Shown here: positions 33,260 through 41,354 of the stretch, piece after piece
Layout: each line of letters begins with the position of its first letter
Position numbering within the stretch: position 1 is the stretch's first letter
From: Pseudomonas sp. 31-12
GTDB taxonomy: Bacteria > Pseudomonadota > Gammaproteobacteria > Pseudomonadales > Pseudomonadaceae
DNA: 64,000 nt
Direction: 5' to 3'
NCBI RefSeq assembly: GCF_003151075.1
Contig: NZ_CP029482.1
Coordinates: forward strand, 5,022,001 to 5,086,000
Notes under the pieces: generated by a model
Seen by the model: the letters and a program-made list of their open reading frames with translations, nothing else
Told to the model about the DNA's origin: nothing
Database searches by the model: none
Translations under genes and position numbers: made by a program

Positions 33260-34804
33260 TCAGTTCGCCACGCCGTCAGCGCGTTGGCGCGGCAAAGCCA
33301 GTTGCAGCAGGTTGGATTCATTGGCCTCTGCGCGAGACAACTCGCCGCGCATCGCGCCTTCGCAGAGCACCAGGATGCGGTCGGAAATGCCCATCACTTC
33401 CATCAGGTCGCTGGACACCACGATCACCGCAATGCCGCTGGCGGCCAGGTTGTGGATGATCTGGTAAATCTCGGCCTTCGCCCCGATGTCGATGCCGCGA
33501 GTAGGCTCGTCCAGCAGCAGGACTTTCATCGGCATCGACAGCCAGCGACCGAGAATGGCCTTCTGCTGATTGCCGCCGGACAGGTACATGATTTTCTGCT
33601 CGGCACTGGGCGTCTTCACTTTCAGCGCCTTGATCTGCTTGTCGGCGTTGCCCTTTTCCCACAGACCGCGCAACAGGCAACCGAACGTGGAATGGGCGCC
33701 GCGGGCGCTGATGTTGATGTTCTCGGCGACACTGGCGAGCGGCAGGATGCCCTCTTTCTTGCGGTCCTCGGGGCACAGCAGAATGCCGGCCGCGATCGCG
33801 TCGCGAGGGGAACGCAATTTCACCTCATGACCGCGAAGCTCCAGGCGTCCGGCGGTGTTGCGCGTCAGCCCGCTGAGCATCCGGAACAGCTCGGTACGAC
33901 CGGCGCCGACCAGGCCGAACAGCCCGAGGATCTCGCCTTTGTGCACCTCGAAACTCACCGGCTCACGCAAGCCAGGCCCGAGCAAACCGTCAACCTTGAG
34001 CGCGACGGCACCACGCTGGCGACTGCGGTAATCGTAAATGTCCTGAATGTCGCGCCCGACCATGCACGTCACCAGTTGGTCGTGGGTCAGTTCACTCATG
34101 TCCTCGAAGGTGCGCACGTAGCGACCGTCCTTGAACACCGTCACCGCGTTGCAGATGCGGAACACTTCTTCCATGCGATGGGACACGTAAAGCACCACTT
34201 TCCCTTCGTCGCGCAGGCGCCCGATGATCGCCATCAATCGATCGATCTCCCGCGCCGACAGGCTGCTGGTCGGTTCGTCAAACGCGATCACATGCGCACC
34301 ACGGGACAACGCCTTGGCGATTTCCACCAGTTGCCGCTGCCCGAGGGACAGGCGCCCGACTTTCTCCTGCGGATCGATTTCGTCGGCCAGGCCTTTGAGG
34401 CAGGCCAGCGCTTGTTGCCGCAGCGCACCTCGATTGATCAAACCGAAACTGGCCGGCAGATGACCGAGGAACAGGTTCTCCGCGACGGTCATTTCCGGCA
34501 CCAAGTGCAGCTCCTGGTGGATCACCGCGACGCGGCTGGCGATGCTGTCGGCGGTGGACTTGAAGACCATCGTCTGTTCGCCGATCTGCAGGTCGCCGCT
34601 GCTCGGCGTGTAGGCACCGCCGAGGATTTTCAGCAGGGTCGATTTGCCGGCGCCGTTCTCGCCCATCAAGGCGTGAACCTGCCCCGGATGAGCGACGAAG
34701 CTGATGCCATCCAGCGCCTTCACCCCGGGAAAGGTCTTGCCGATCCCGTTGAAGCGCAGGCTACCGCCGACGCTGTGCTCATGTGTCTGTACTTGCGCGT
34801 GCAT
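33260..34804 (-). CDS. araG: Sugar ABC transporter ATP-binding protein, AraG type
   Basis: A 514-residue double ATPase of the monosaccharide importer class. The first domain has HALMGENGAGKSTLLK (Walker A), RLSLGQRQLVEIAKAL (signature) and VIAFDEPTSSL (Walker B). The second has a degenerate P-loop GLVGAGRTELFRML, signature YLSGGNQQKAILGRWL and VLLLDEPTRGIDIGAK. The sequence is AraG-like. It drives import through the AraH permease. GAGGTGG lies just before the ATG; it is 66 bases after araF. Confidence 0.92.
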   Translation of the reverse strand: MHAQVQTHEHSVGGSLRFNGIGKTFPGVKALDGISFVAHPGQVHALMGENGAGKSTLLKILGGAYTPSSGDLQIGEQTMVFKSTADSIASRVAVIHQELHLVPEMTVAENLFLGHLPASFGLINRGALRQQALACLKGLADEIDPQEKVGRLSLGQRQLVEIAKALSRGAHVIAFDEPTSSLSAREIDRLMAIIGRLRDEGKVVLYVSHRMEEVFRICNAVTVFKDGRYVRTFEDMSELTHDQLVTCMVGRDIQDIYDYRSRQRGAVALKVDGLLGPGLREPVSFEVHKGEILGLFGLVGAGRTELFRMLSGLTRNTAGRLELRGHEVKLRSPRDAIAAGILLCPEDRKKEGILPLASVAENINISARGAHSTFGCLLRGLWEKGNADKQIKALKVKTPSAEQKIMYLSGGNQQKAILGRWLSMPMKVLLLDEPTRGIDIGAKAEIYQIIHNLAASGIAVIVVSSDLMEVMGISDRILVLCEGAMRGELSRAEANESNLLQLALPRQRADGVAN

Positions 34805-34870
34805 AAAACCACCTCATCACACAGATCAGGCGGCCCCGTCGCCAGGGCCGCCGATGAAATCAACCAGCCC

Positions 34871-35875
34871 TCAGTTCCACAGGCCGATCTTTTCCAGTTC
34901 CTGCTTGAAGTTCTCGCGAGTGATCAGCGTCACGTCGTCCATCGCGGTGTACTTCGGTGGTTCTTTGCCGGTGGTGACCCACTCGAACATCATGCTGGCG
35001 GTGTTGTAGCCTTCGATGTGCGGGCTTGGCAGCATCGAACCGAAGAAACCGCTGTTGGCTTTCTTCAGTTCGCCGATCGCGTCGGTGCCGTTGATGCCGA
35101 TGCCGATCACGTTGGCCGCGGCAAAACCGGCGCTTTCGGTGGCGCGCACGCCGCCCAGCACGGTGTTGTCATTCATACCGCCGATGATCAGGTTCTTCGC
35201 CGCGCCCGGCAGTTTCACCAGGGCCGAGTTGGTGGCGTCCATGCTGCCCGGCACGTCGAGGGTTTTCAGGGCCGAGAACAGGATGTGGTCTTTCGGCATC
35301 CCGGCGTCTTCGAGGGCTTTGACTGAGCCGTCGGTGCGCTTCTTGCCAGTGTCGAGTTCATTGAAGGTGTTGATCACCGCGTAGGTGTCTTTCCAGTCCC
35401 AGCCGCGTTTTTTCGCTTCGGTGGCCATTGCCGCGCCCTGCTTTTGCCCGACTTCGAACGCCGCCATGCCGAGGTACGGAACGTCTTCCATGAACTTGCC
35501 ATTGGCATCGACGAAGCGGTCATCGACGGCGATGACTTTCAAGCCATTGAGCTTGGCCTTGGCCATGATGGCCGGGCCGAGGGAGACATCCGGCGGGCAG
35601 ATCACGAAGCCCTTGGCGCCGTTGGCAGCGAGGCTGTCGATGGCCGAGAGGGTTTTCTCGCCGTCAGGCACGGCGATCTTGATCACGGTGAAGCCCTTCT
35701 CTTTCCCGGCCTTTTCGGCGAATGCCCATTCGGTCTGGAACCAGGGCTCTTCCGCCTGCTTGACCAAGAAGCCGATTTTCACTTCCTCGGCCGCCAGCAG
35801 CGTACTGCTCAGGCTGACCGCAGTGACCGCCAGAGCGGCACAGCACAGGGAACGGATCCCACGACGACGATTCAT
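34871..35875 (-). CDS. araF: Sugar-binding periplasmic protein, AraF type
   Basis: A 334-residue periplasmic binding protein with signal peptide (about residues 1-28, cleavage near LLAAEE). The mature part starts VKIGFLVKQAEEPWFQTEW and includes GFVICPPDVSLG, VIAVDDRFVDANGKFM and IGGMNDNTVLGGVRATES, characteristic of the L-arabinose-binding protein, which also binds D-galactose. AAGGAGT is 8 bases before the ATG. The 113-base gap to the SDR gene holds the AATCATCATACGAT operator (minus strand), so the transporter may have its own regulated promoter as well as read-through from the SDR gene. Confidence 0.92.
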   Translation of the reverse strand: MNRRRGIRSLCCAALAVTAVSLSSTLLAAEEVKIGFLVKQAEEPWFQTEWAFAEKAGKEKGFTVIKIAVPDGEKTLSAIDSLAANGAKGFVICPPDVSLGPAIMAKAKLNGLKVIAVDDRFVDANGKFMEDVPYLGMAAFEVGQKQGAAMATEAKKRGWDWKDTYAVINTFNELDTGKKRTDGSVKALEDAGMPKDHILFSALKTLDVPGSMDATNSALVKLPGAAKNLIIGGMNDNTVLGGVRATESAGFAAANVIGIGINGTDAIGELKKANSGFFGSMLPSPHIEGYNTASMMFEWVTTGKEPPKYTAMDDVTLITRENFKQELEKIGLWN

Positions 35876-35935
35876 AAGCTGACTCCTTGTTATTTTTTTT
35901 GAGCGTTATTTGAAAACGGTGCAGCAAATAGTCAT

Positions 35936-35951
35936 ATCGTATGATGATTGG
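35936..35951 (-). promoter_or_regulatory. Candidate GntR operator upstream of araF
   Basis: On the minus strand CCAATCATCATACGAT shares 14 consecutive bases (AATCATCATACGAT) with the site at 38774-38787 next to the FadR-type GntR gene. The core ATCRTAYGAT is nearly self-complementary. It is 61 bases upstream of the araF start. Confidence 0.6.
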
Positions 35952-35988
35952 CTTTCAGACGGAGTTCCGCGCCTGAAAGCCGTTTTGC

Positions 35989-36807
35989 TTAGTCGTGATA
36001 CATGACCGAGCGACCACCATCGATGGTGATGCATGAGGCATTGATGAACGGCGCTTCATCACTGGCCAGGAAAACGGCAGTCATCGCCACTTCCATCGGT
36101 TGCCCGATACGCCGTGGTGGGTGCAGGTCGTAGGCCCGTTGACGTTCGGCCTGGGGGTCGGCAAAACCGTTCCAGTAATCGACGTTCAGTTGGGTTTCGA
36201 TGTAGCCCGGCGCGATTGCATTCACGCGAATGCCCTTTGGCGCGTATTCAATGCCCAGCGCGCGGGTCAGTCCGAGCAAGCCGTGCTTGGCCACCGGGTA
36301 CGGGAAGCAGCCCGGAATAATGTGAGTGGAATGGGTCGAGGCGATGTTGATGATGCTGCCGATGCCCTGCTCGATCATTTGCGGCAGCACCGCTTTGCAG
36401 CCGTACCACGCGCCGTCGAGGTCGATGGCGAAGCAGCGATGCCAGTCTTCTTCGGTCATTTCCAGTGGATCCCGGAACACGTTGATCCCGGCGCAGTTGA
36501 CCAATACGTCGATCCGGCCGTGAAGCTCGACTGCCAACCTGGCCATCGCGTGCAGATCTTGTTGCCGGGAGACGTCGGCCTTGATCGCGCAGACATCGAA
36601 GCCTTTATCCCGCCAGTGCGCCGCGACTTTCTCGACTTTCTCGGCCTGGACATCACTGATAATCAGCTTGGCGTGTTGCGACGCAAAGGTGGCGACGATC
36701 GCCTCGCCAATGCCCTGCGCAGCGCCGGTCAGCAACACCACCTTGTTTTTCAGGCGCTCGCCCTTGGGCGGTTCGGGCACGGGTGGCAAGGAAAGAGGTT
36801 CAGCCAT
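35989..36807 (-). CDS. SDR sugar 1-dehydrogenase, probable D-galactose/L-arabinose dehydrogenase
   Basis: A 272-residue classical SDR. Cofactor motif TGAAQGIG (27-34), NCAG (104-107), catalytic Ser near 157, and YPVAK with Tyr170 and Lys174. It ends INASCITIDGGRSVMYHD. Its neighbours are a sugar ABC importer and an SMP-30 lactonase, and its promoter copies that of the galactonate operon. The likely reaction is oxidation of D-galactose (and perhaps L-arabinose) to the lactone with NAD(P). The family alone would not give the substrate; the context does. AAGGGGGG precedes the ATG, and a leader ORF ends three bases before it. Confidence 0.82.
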   Translation of the reverse strand: MAEPLSLPPVPEPPKGERLKNKVVLLTGAAQGIGEAIVATFASQHAKLIISDVQAEKVEKVAAHWRDKGFDVCAIKADVSRQQDLHAMARLAVELHGRIDVLVNCAGINVFRDPLEMTEEDWHRCFAIDLDGAWYGCKAVLPQMIEQGIGSIINIASTHSTHIIPGCFPYPVAKHGLLGLTRALGIEYAPKGIRVNAIAPGYIETQLNVDYWNGFADPQAERQRAYDLHPPRRIGQPMEVAMTAVFLASDEAPFINASCITIDGGRSVMYHD

Positions 36808-36810
36808 GGA

Positions 36811-36891
36811 TCAACCCCCCTTTTGCAGGCACGACAAAAACCGGGCATCTGTCGATGTCCGGTCAAAATTCTTTTGGGAAAATCGCTGCAT
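36811..36891 (-). CDS. 26-codon leader ORF before the sugar dehydrogenase
   Basis: An ORF of 26 codons plus stop, product MQRFSQKNFDRTS then TDARFLSCLQKGG. It has an excellent ribosome-binding site (ACAGGTGAAG, then TG and the ATG at 36891) nearly identical to that of dgoK, and its TGA ends three bases before the dehydrogenase ATG. It spans a terminator-like hairpin. It could be an attenuation leader peptide, or the scar left when a promoter plus start region was duplicated in front of another gene. The composition shows no run of regulatory codons. Confidence 0.45.
   Translation of the reverse strand: MQRFSQKNFDRTSTDARFLSCLQKGG
36836..36862 (-). terminator. Terminator-like hairpin inside the leader
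   Basis: On the minus strand CCGGACATC (36862-36854) pairs at eight of nine positions with GATGCCCGG (36849-36841) around a GACA loop and is followed by five T (36840-36836). It lies between promoter and dehydrogenase start, so it could act as an attenuator. Confidence 0.5.
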
Positions 36892-36942
36892 CACTTCACC
36901 TGTTTTGTTTTTTTAAGTGTGAGTGCGTGTAACTGATGGCCG

Positions 36943-37001
36943 ACTATAAACCCGACCACCAAATAATCTCAATATATAATTTTACATCCCATATTTTGGG
37001 A
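36943..37001 (-). promoter_or_regulatory. Promoter and palindromic operator (copy 2), galactose dehydrogenase operon
   Basis: On the minus strand TTGAGA (36972-36967), 18 bases, TATAGT (36948-36943), with palindrome TCCCATATTTTGGGA (36987-37001) 14 bases upstream of the -35 box. Boxes and distances equal those of the dgo promoter at 21568-21626, and the motif ends two bases from the SMP-30 stop codon. Confidence 0.75.
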
Positions 37002-37002
37002 T

Positions 37003-37878
37003 TTATCCAGCAAAGCGATTGCAGGGTTTACCGGGCACATCGACGCGAATCGACAGCAGCGCGCCGTCCAGCGGATGGTTGAGCGGGCTCGCGGCGCTGG
37101 TGATGCAAAGGGTTTTCATGTCTTCGCCGCCAAACACGCAACTGGTCGGACGGCTGACCGGCAGTTCGATCACGCGGTCGACATGACCATCCGGGGTTAG
37201 CCTGATCAGGCAGCTGCCGTCCCATCGGGCGTTCCAGATGAAGCCCTCGGCATCCATCGCCGAGCCATCCGGGCCACCTCGCTCATGGGGACCGAACCAG
37301 ACGTATGCGGTGTCCAGATTGCCGTCGGTGTGAACGAAATAGCGGTACAAGGTTTGGTCCATGCTGTCGGCGAAAAACAGCGTGGTCTCGTCTTCGCTCC
37401 ACAGTAACGTGTTAGGAATGCCCAGCCCGCGAAGCAGCGGCGTGACACGGGCGTCGCGGTCGATGCGAAACAGGCCGCCGGATCGACGCACGATGGGCAA
37501 GTCTTCGCCGTTTTCTCCGATGTTGTTTTGCATGGTGCCGAGCCAGAGCCGGCCCTGTGCATCGCAGCGGGCTTCGTTGGCGCGGTTGCCGGGTTGCGGA
37601 TCGGCGACGCAGAGCAAGGTCAGGCGCGGTTCGAGTCCTGGCGATTCAAGGTCCAGGCGATAGACGCCGCTACTCAACGTCACCAGCGCATCGCCGCTCT
37701 CGCAGGGGATGAACGCGGAGACGTGTTCCGGCATTTCCCAGATCTGCACGTTGGCGCCGATCAGCCGCAGAGCTTGCTTGCCGGCGATGTCCACCCAGTA
37801 CAGCGCTTGGGTCGGCGCGTCCCAGAACGGACCTTCACCGAGTTGCGCACGGTGCCCGGTAACCGCATTCCACGTCAT
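37003..37878 (-). CDS. SMP-30/gluconolactonase-family sugar lactonase
   Basis: A 291-residue six-bladed propeller of the SMP-30/LRE family. Motifs: LGEGPFWDAPTQALYWVDI with a metal-binding Glu, NRANEARCDAQGRLWLGTM, GIPNTLLWSEDETTLFFADS, and GGPDGSAMDAEGFIWNARWDG carrying the metal-site Asn/Asp. Such enzymes open aldonolactones; beside a sugar 1-dehydrogenase it would convert D-galactono- (or L-arabino-) lactone to the acid that the dgo operon consumes. It is transcribed in the same direction, upstream of the dehydrogenase promoter, and separated from the regulator gene by a REPIN. Confidence 0.85.
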   Translation of the reverse strand: MTWNAVTGHRAQLGEGPFWDAPTQALYWVDIAGKQALRLIGANVQIWEMPEHVSAFIPCESGDALVTLSSGVYRLDLESPGLEPRLTLLCVADPQPGNRANEARCDAQGRLWLGTMQNNIGENGEDLPIVRRSGGLFRIDRDARVTPLLRGLGIPNTLLWSEDETTLFFADSMDQTLYRYFVHTDGNLDTAYVWFGPHERGGPDGSAMDAEGFIWNARWDGSCLIRLTPDGHVDRVIELPVSRPTSCVFGGEDMKTLCITSAASPLNHPLDGALLSIRVDVPGKPCNRFAG

Positions 37879-37901
37879 GAAACCTCCTGCTTATTGCTTT
37901 A

Positions 37902-37990
37902 TGTGGGAGTGAGCCTGCTTGCGATAACGGTGTGTCAGGCACCTTGTCGCTGAATGCTAAACCGCTTTCGCGAGCAAGCCCGCTCCCACA
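37902..37990. repeat. REPIN-like inverted REP pair
   Basis: TGTGGGAGTGAGCCTGCTTG (37902-37921) faces CGCGAGCAAGCCCGCTCCCACA ending at 37990. It separates the FadR-type regulator from the lactonase gene, so these may be transcribed apart. Confidence 0.88.
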
Positions 37991-38003
37991 GGATTCTTTA
38001 TTG

Positions 38004-38720
38004 TCAGCTGGCTTTTTTGTCGGCCATGACTTGCGGATAGAAGCGTTTGATCGCCAGGTCCGCGTTATCGATCAGGGTCATGCAGGCCCAGACACCCCGC
38101 GCGGCATCCCGGGCGGCGATGGCATCGGCCATGTCTTTGTGAATCGGCAGCGTGCGGCGCAGTTCGTCCGGGTCGGCGGCAGACACTTCAAAAGAAACAG
38201 CCAACAGCGCACCGAGGGCCGGGACCATTTGTTCGATGAACTGGTTGTGGCTGGCGGCGAGTATGCACTCGTGAAAGATCTGGTCGGCGTGGTTGTAATC
38301 GATGCCGCTGTCCACCGCCCTCTCCAGCGCGTTGTAAGCCTGCAATATTGCCTGAACCTGTTCGACCGTCGCGCGCTCGCACGCCCAGCGCACGGCCATC
38401 GGTTCGATGGTGCGACGCAGATCGAGCAAGTCGTCGACGAAGTTTTCCGGCAAGCCGCTGCGTGACAGCCAACCCACGACTTGCGGATCAAAAAGATTCC
38501 AGCGCCGCACCGGCAACACCCGCGTGCCGACCTTCGGCCCGACTTCGAGCATGCCTTTGGCGACCAAGGTCTTGATGGCTTCGCGAATGACCGTGCGACT
38601 GACACCGAGTTGCTCACCCAGGTCGGCTTCGACCTTGATGGTTTCGCCGGGCCTGACCTGGCCTGCAGCTATCCAGCAACCCAGCCAATCGACGGTCGAC
38701 GCATGAAAACTGCTGGACAT
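38004..38720 (-). CDS. FadR-subfamily GntR regulator of the sugar locus
   Basis: A 238-residue GntR regulator of the FadR type. Winged helix in residues about 10-75 (EADLGEQLGVSRTVIREAIKTLVAKGMLEVGPKVGTRV, here given in part). C-terminal FCD domain about 95-225 with LLDLRRTIEPMAVRWACERAT and metal/ligand histidines in HADQIFHECILAASHN. Members near sugar genes sense sugar acids or their lactone/keto derivatives. The ATG at 38720 has GAGGTG 5 bases before it. A candidate operator lies 54 bases upstream and recurs before araF, which implies autoregulation plus control of sugar uptake. Confidence 0.88.
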   Translation of the reverse strand: MSSSFHASTVDWLGCWIAAGQVRPGETIKVEADLGEQLGVSRTVIREAIKTLVAKGMLEVGPKVGTRVLPVRRWNLFDPQVVGWLSRSGLPENFVDDLLDLRRTIEPMAVRWACERATVEQVQAILQAYNALERAVDSGIDYNHADQIFHECILAASHNQFIEQMVPALGALLAVSFEVSAADPDELRRTLPIHKDMADAIAARDAARGVWACMTLIDNADLAIKRFYPQVMADKKAS

Positions 38721-38773
38721 GGGCACCTCGATGCAGGAACGGCACAAAGCCGTTCGCGATGGATGCCCACGCT

Positions 38774-38790
38774 AATCATCATACGATTGG
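38774..38790 (+). promoter_or_regulatory. Candidate GntR operator upstream of the FadR-type regulator
   Basis: AATCATCATACGATTGG contains the same 14-base word as the araF-upstream site (35936-35949, opposite strand). Its core ATCATACGAT is nearly palindromic, as FadR-type half-sites usually are. Confidence 0.6.
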
Positions 38791-38836
38791 GTGTCAAATT
38801 GATTTTTGAATGTCTGCGCGCAAAAACCAATGTGTG

Positions 38837-39397
38837 TTACGGCTCGAGGCCGATGGGGAAGAACTCGCCGTCGCTCCACACGCCCAGCCAGCGTTGCCCG
38901 TCGATCTCACGGGTCACGGCCAGTTCCACCAACTGGTAGAAGACGTTGCGGTGGATCAGCGCTTCGAGGTTGGTGCGCACATGCACGTAAGGCGCAGGCT
39001 CTTGCGTGACCGGATCGATGACTACGCGAATCGGGTGTTCAGTGCCGGCGTCCGCGGTCTCGTCGACGTTGGTGGTGAAGCGCAAGACCTGAGCTTCGCC
39101 CTCGCCCTCCACGTCCACGGCAATCGCCACAAACGGCGCATCATCGACCTTGATGCCCACTTTCTCGACAGGAGTAATCAGGAAATAATCATCGCCATCG
39201 CGGCGAATGATGGTGGAGAACAGCTTGACCATCGGCTTGCGTCCGATTGGCGTCCCCAGATAAAACCAGGTGCCGTCACGGGCGATGCGCATGTCGATGT
39301 CGCCACAGAAGTCAGGGTTCCACAGGTGGACCGGCGGCAAGCCTTTGGTTTTGGGGATTTGCCCCAACAAGTCGTTGGCTTTTTGCGGGCCACTCAT
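38837..39397 (-). CDS. DUF1285 domain protein
   Basis: A 186-residue soluble protein. The sequence [29 protein letters not shown], here recognised in parts ([53 protein letters not shown]), is DUF1285, a two-domain beta-rich family of unknown function common in pseudomonads. It is followed upstream by the DUF4823 gene with 15 bases between, same direction, so the two probably form an operon. Confidence 0.87.
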   Translation of the reverse strand: MSGPQKANDLLGQIPKTKGLPPVHLWNPDFCGDIDMRIARDGTWFYLGTPIGRKPMVKLFSTIIRRDGDDYFLITPVEKVGIKVDDAPFVAIAVDVEGEGEAQVLRFTTNVDETADAGTEHPIRVVIDPVTQEPAPYVHVRTNLEALIHRNVFYQLVELAVTREIDGQRWLGVWSDGEFFPIGLEP

Positions 39398-39412
39398 GGC
39401 GTTCTCCTTGGA

Positions 39413-40018
39413 TTACTGGTCGCTGAGCCCGATCAGGCTGCGCGCGTATTGCTCCAGCGGCGGGCCAATCAGGTCTTGTGGCTTGTTGTCGTGGAACGTC
39501 AGTAAACCGCCACGACTCTTGATACGTGCAGTATCAATCAAATACTGGGTGCTGGTCTCGATCAACATGATCTGAATCACGCCGCTGTCGATGCCGAGGC
39601 GATCGACGTATTCCTGATCGAGCCATTCGTCCGAGTTACCGATACGGTCATCTGCCTTGGCGAATCGCGTGTAAAGCAGGTAATGGGCACCGGCAGCGCG
39701 GGCTTCACCCATGGCTTGGTCGAGGCCCTCGGGGGTGCGGGCGCGGCGGACCATCGGGAAATATTCGATAAAGCCATTGAAGGCTTCTTCAGCGACCACG
39801 TTCGGTCGCGGATAGGCACTGCCCGGCGGCGCGAAGGCACCTTGGGCGATGTAGATGAACGAGTCCGGCTGGATGCGCAGGTTATTCGCCCGACGACTGT
39901 CGCTGTGATCCAGCAGCCCTGCATCGCTCATGTGGTAGCGAGCTCCTTCAGCCATATCGCTGACATTCATGCAGCCACCAAGCGCCAAAACGGCCAGCAG
40001 CAAAACCAGGCTACGCAT
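39413..40018 (-). CDS. DUF4823 domain lipoprotein
   Basis: A 201-residue predicted lipoprotein: MRSLVLLLAVLALGGCMNVS gives a leader and lipobox LGGC (Cys16). The mature part has IYIAQGAFAPPGSAYPRPNVV, ARAAGAHYLLYTRFAKADDR and GVIQIMLIETSTQYLIDTARI, matching DUF4823, a family of envelope lipoproteins of unknown role. GGAGGG precedes the ATG at 40018; the open frame upstream runs into the REPIN element and is not coding. Confidence 0.85.
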   Translation of the reverse strand: MRSLVLLLAVLALGGCMNVSDMAEGARYHMSDAGLLDHSDSRRANNLRIQPDSFIYIAQGAFAPPGSAYPRPNVVAEEAFNGFIEYFPMVRRARTPEGLDQAMGEARAAGAHYLLYTRFAKADDRIGNSDEWLDQEYVDRLGIDSGVIQIMLIETSTQYLIDTARIKSRGGLLTFHDNKPQDLIGPPLEQYARSLIGLSDQ

Positions 40019-40120
40019 CCTACCCTCCAGAGGCCGGTGACGGAAAACCGGCGAATGGCCATGGGATGCAGCTTCCGCGCCAGCTCGGCCTTCCAGACCT
40101 TTCAGATGGATTATGCGGAC

Positions 40121-40240
40121 TTGTGGCGAGGGAGCTTGCTCCCGTCCGGCTGCGCAGCAGTCGCAATTACTCAGGACTGCGGTGCCTTTGATAATTCGGG
40201 GCCGCTTCGCACCCCAGCGGGAGCAAGCTCCCTCGCCACA
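40121..40240. repeat. REPIN-like inverted REP pair
   Basis: TTGTGGCGAGGGAGCTTGCT (40121-40140) and the opposing AGCAAGCTCCCTCGCCACA ending at 40240 bound a 120-base element that ends 7 bases from the moaA-like stop codon. Confidence 0.92.
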
Positions 40241-40247
40241 GGCCCGA

Positions 40248-41216
40248 TCAGCCGCCAATAATCTTCATGACAGTCGCACCACCGGAGAACGCCACTTCCT
40301 GCTTGTCGCCCAAGGCTTTCACCAAGAGTCGCTGCAACGCCGGCAATGCCTGATGGCGCGGTTTGTCCAACAGATCGCCGACATAGTGGCGATTGCTCGA
40401 TGATAAACAGCCATGCAACCAGCCGGTGGATGACAGGCGCAGACGCGAGCAGGTCCGGCAGAAGGGAACGCTTTCATTGGCAATCACACCAAAATGCCCC
40501 ATCCCCGGGATTGCGTAGCGCACAGCTGTGGCGTCTACGGGCGCATCAGCTTGCAGGTATTCGTAGCGCTCGCCGATCAGACTCAACAACTGCTGAAGAC
40601 TGACGAACTGCTGCAGGAAGGCGTTGTTGTCACTGGCCAGGTGGCCCATGCGCATCAGCTCGATGAAACGCAGCTCATAGCCACGCTCAAGGCAGTAATC
40701 GAGCAACGGCATCACCTGGTCAAGGTTCTGCCCGCGCAGAGGCACCATGTTGACCTTGATTTTCAGGCCGGCAGCCTTGGCCTGGTCCATACCGTCGAGC
40801 ACGGTCGCCAGATCGCCGCCACGGGCAATGCTGCGGAACGCGCCGGCGTCCAGGGTATCGAGGGAAACGTTGATGCGACGGATGCCGGCGTCCACCAGCA
40901 ACGGCAGCTTTTTCGCCAGCAGCTGGCCATTGGTGGTCAGGCTGATGTCTTCCAGGCCCATCTTGCCGACGGCGGTCATGAAGGCTTCGAGTTTAGGACT
41001 GACCAGCGGCTCACCACCGGTGATGCGCAAGCGCTCGATGCCCGCCGCTTCGATCAGATACGCCACGCCGCGCGCCATGGCCTCGGCCGACAATTCATCC
41101 TGCGCAGCCACCAGCCGCTTGCCGTTGGGCACGCAATAGGTACACGCGTAATTGCAGGCTGAAGTCAGACTGATCCGCAAATTGCGAAAACGCCTGCCTT
41201 GACGATCAACGATCAT
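40248..41216 (-). CDS. moaA: MoaA-family GTP 3',8-cyclase (solitary paralogue)
   Basis: A 322-residue radical-SAM enzyme for the first step of molybdenum cofactor synthesis. The N-terminal cluster ligands are Cys21, Cys25 and Cys28 (ACNYACTYCVP). GGEPLVSPKLE is the SAM-binding segment. The C-terminal 4Fe-4S ligands appear in PFCRTCSRLRLSSTGWLHGC. It ends in the conserved double glycine (KIIGG). No other moa gene is adjacent, and pseudomonads often carry a second moaA, so this may be the extra copy. Function is as sure as the motifs allow; the physiological split between copies is unknown. Confidence 0.88.
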   Translation of the reverse strand: MIVDRQGRRFRNLRISLTSACNYACTYCVPNGKRLVAAQDELSAEAMARGVAYLIEAAGIERLRITGGEPLVSPKLEAFMTAVGKMGLEDISLTTNGQLLAKKLPLLVDAGIRRINVSLDTLDAGAFRSIARGGDLATVLDGMDQAKAAGLKIKVNMVPLRGQNLDQVMPLLDYCLERGYELRFIELMRMGHLASDNNAFLQQFVSLQQLLSLIGERYEYLQADAPVDATAVRYAIPGMGHFGVIANESVPFCRTCSRLRLSSTGWLHGCLSSSNRHYVGDLLDKPRHQALPALQRLLVKALGDKQEVAFSGGATVMKIIGG

Positions 41217-41354
41217 GGAGCACTCCGGCGAAAGGAATTCGAACCCGTAAAACTTGACTCACAAATCAAGTTTTAGCAAGTCCCATGCCTGAGTATATTC
41301 CTGAGGTACTGCGCCATATAGCGAAATCATGGCGCAATAAGGCAACTGAATGGT

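Noticed and set aside
32174..35326. 1050-codon plus-strand ORF
   Set aside because: Antisense to araF, araG and araH, which have all expected motifs; the ORF is His/Gln/Arg-rich and begins in a REPIN.
32282..35875. Interpretation of the AraFGH transporter as part of an L-arabinose oxidation pathway
   Set aside because: No arabonate dehydratase, KDA dehydratase or ketoglutarate semialdehyde dehydrogenase gene is present, while a shared promoter ties the locus to galactonate genes. Arabinose uptake by the same transporter remains possible.
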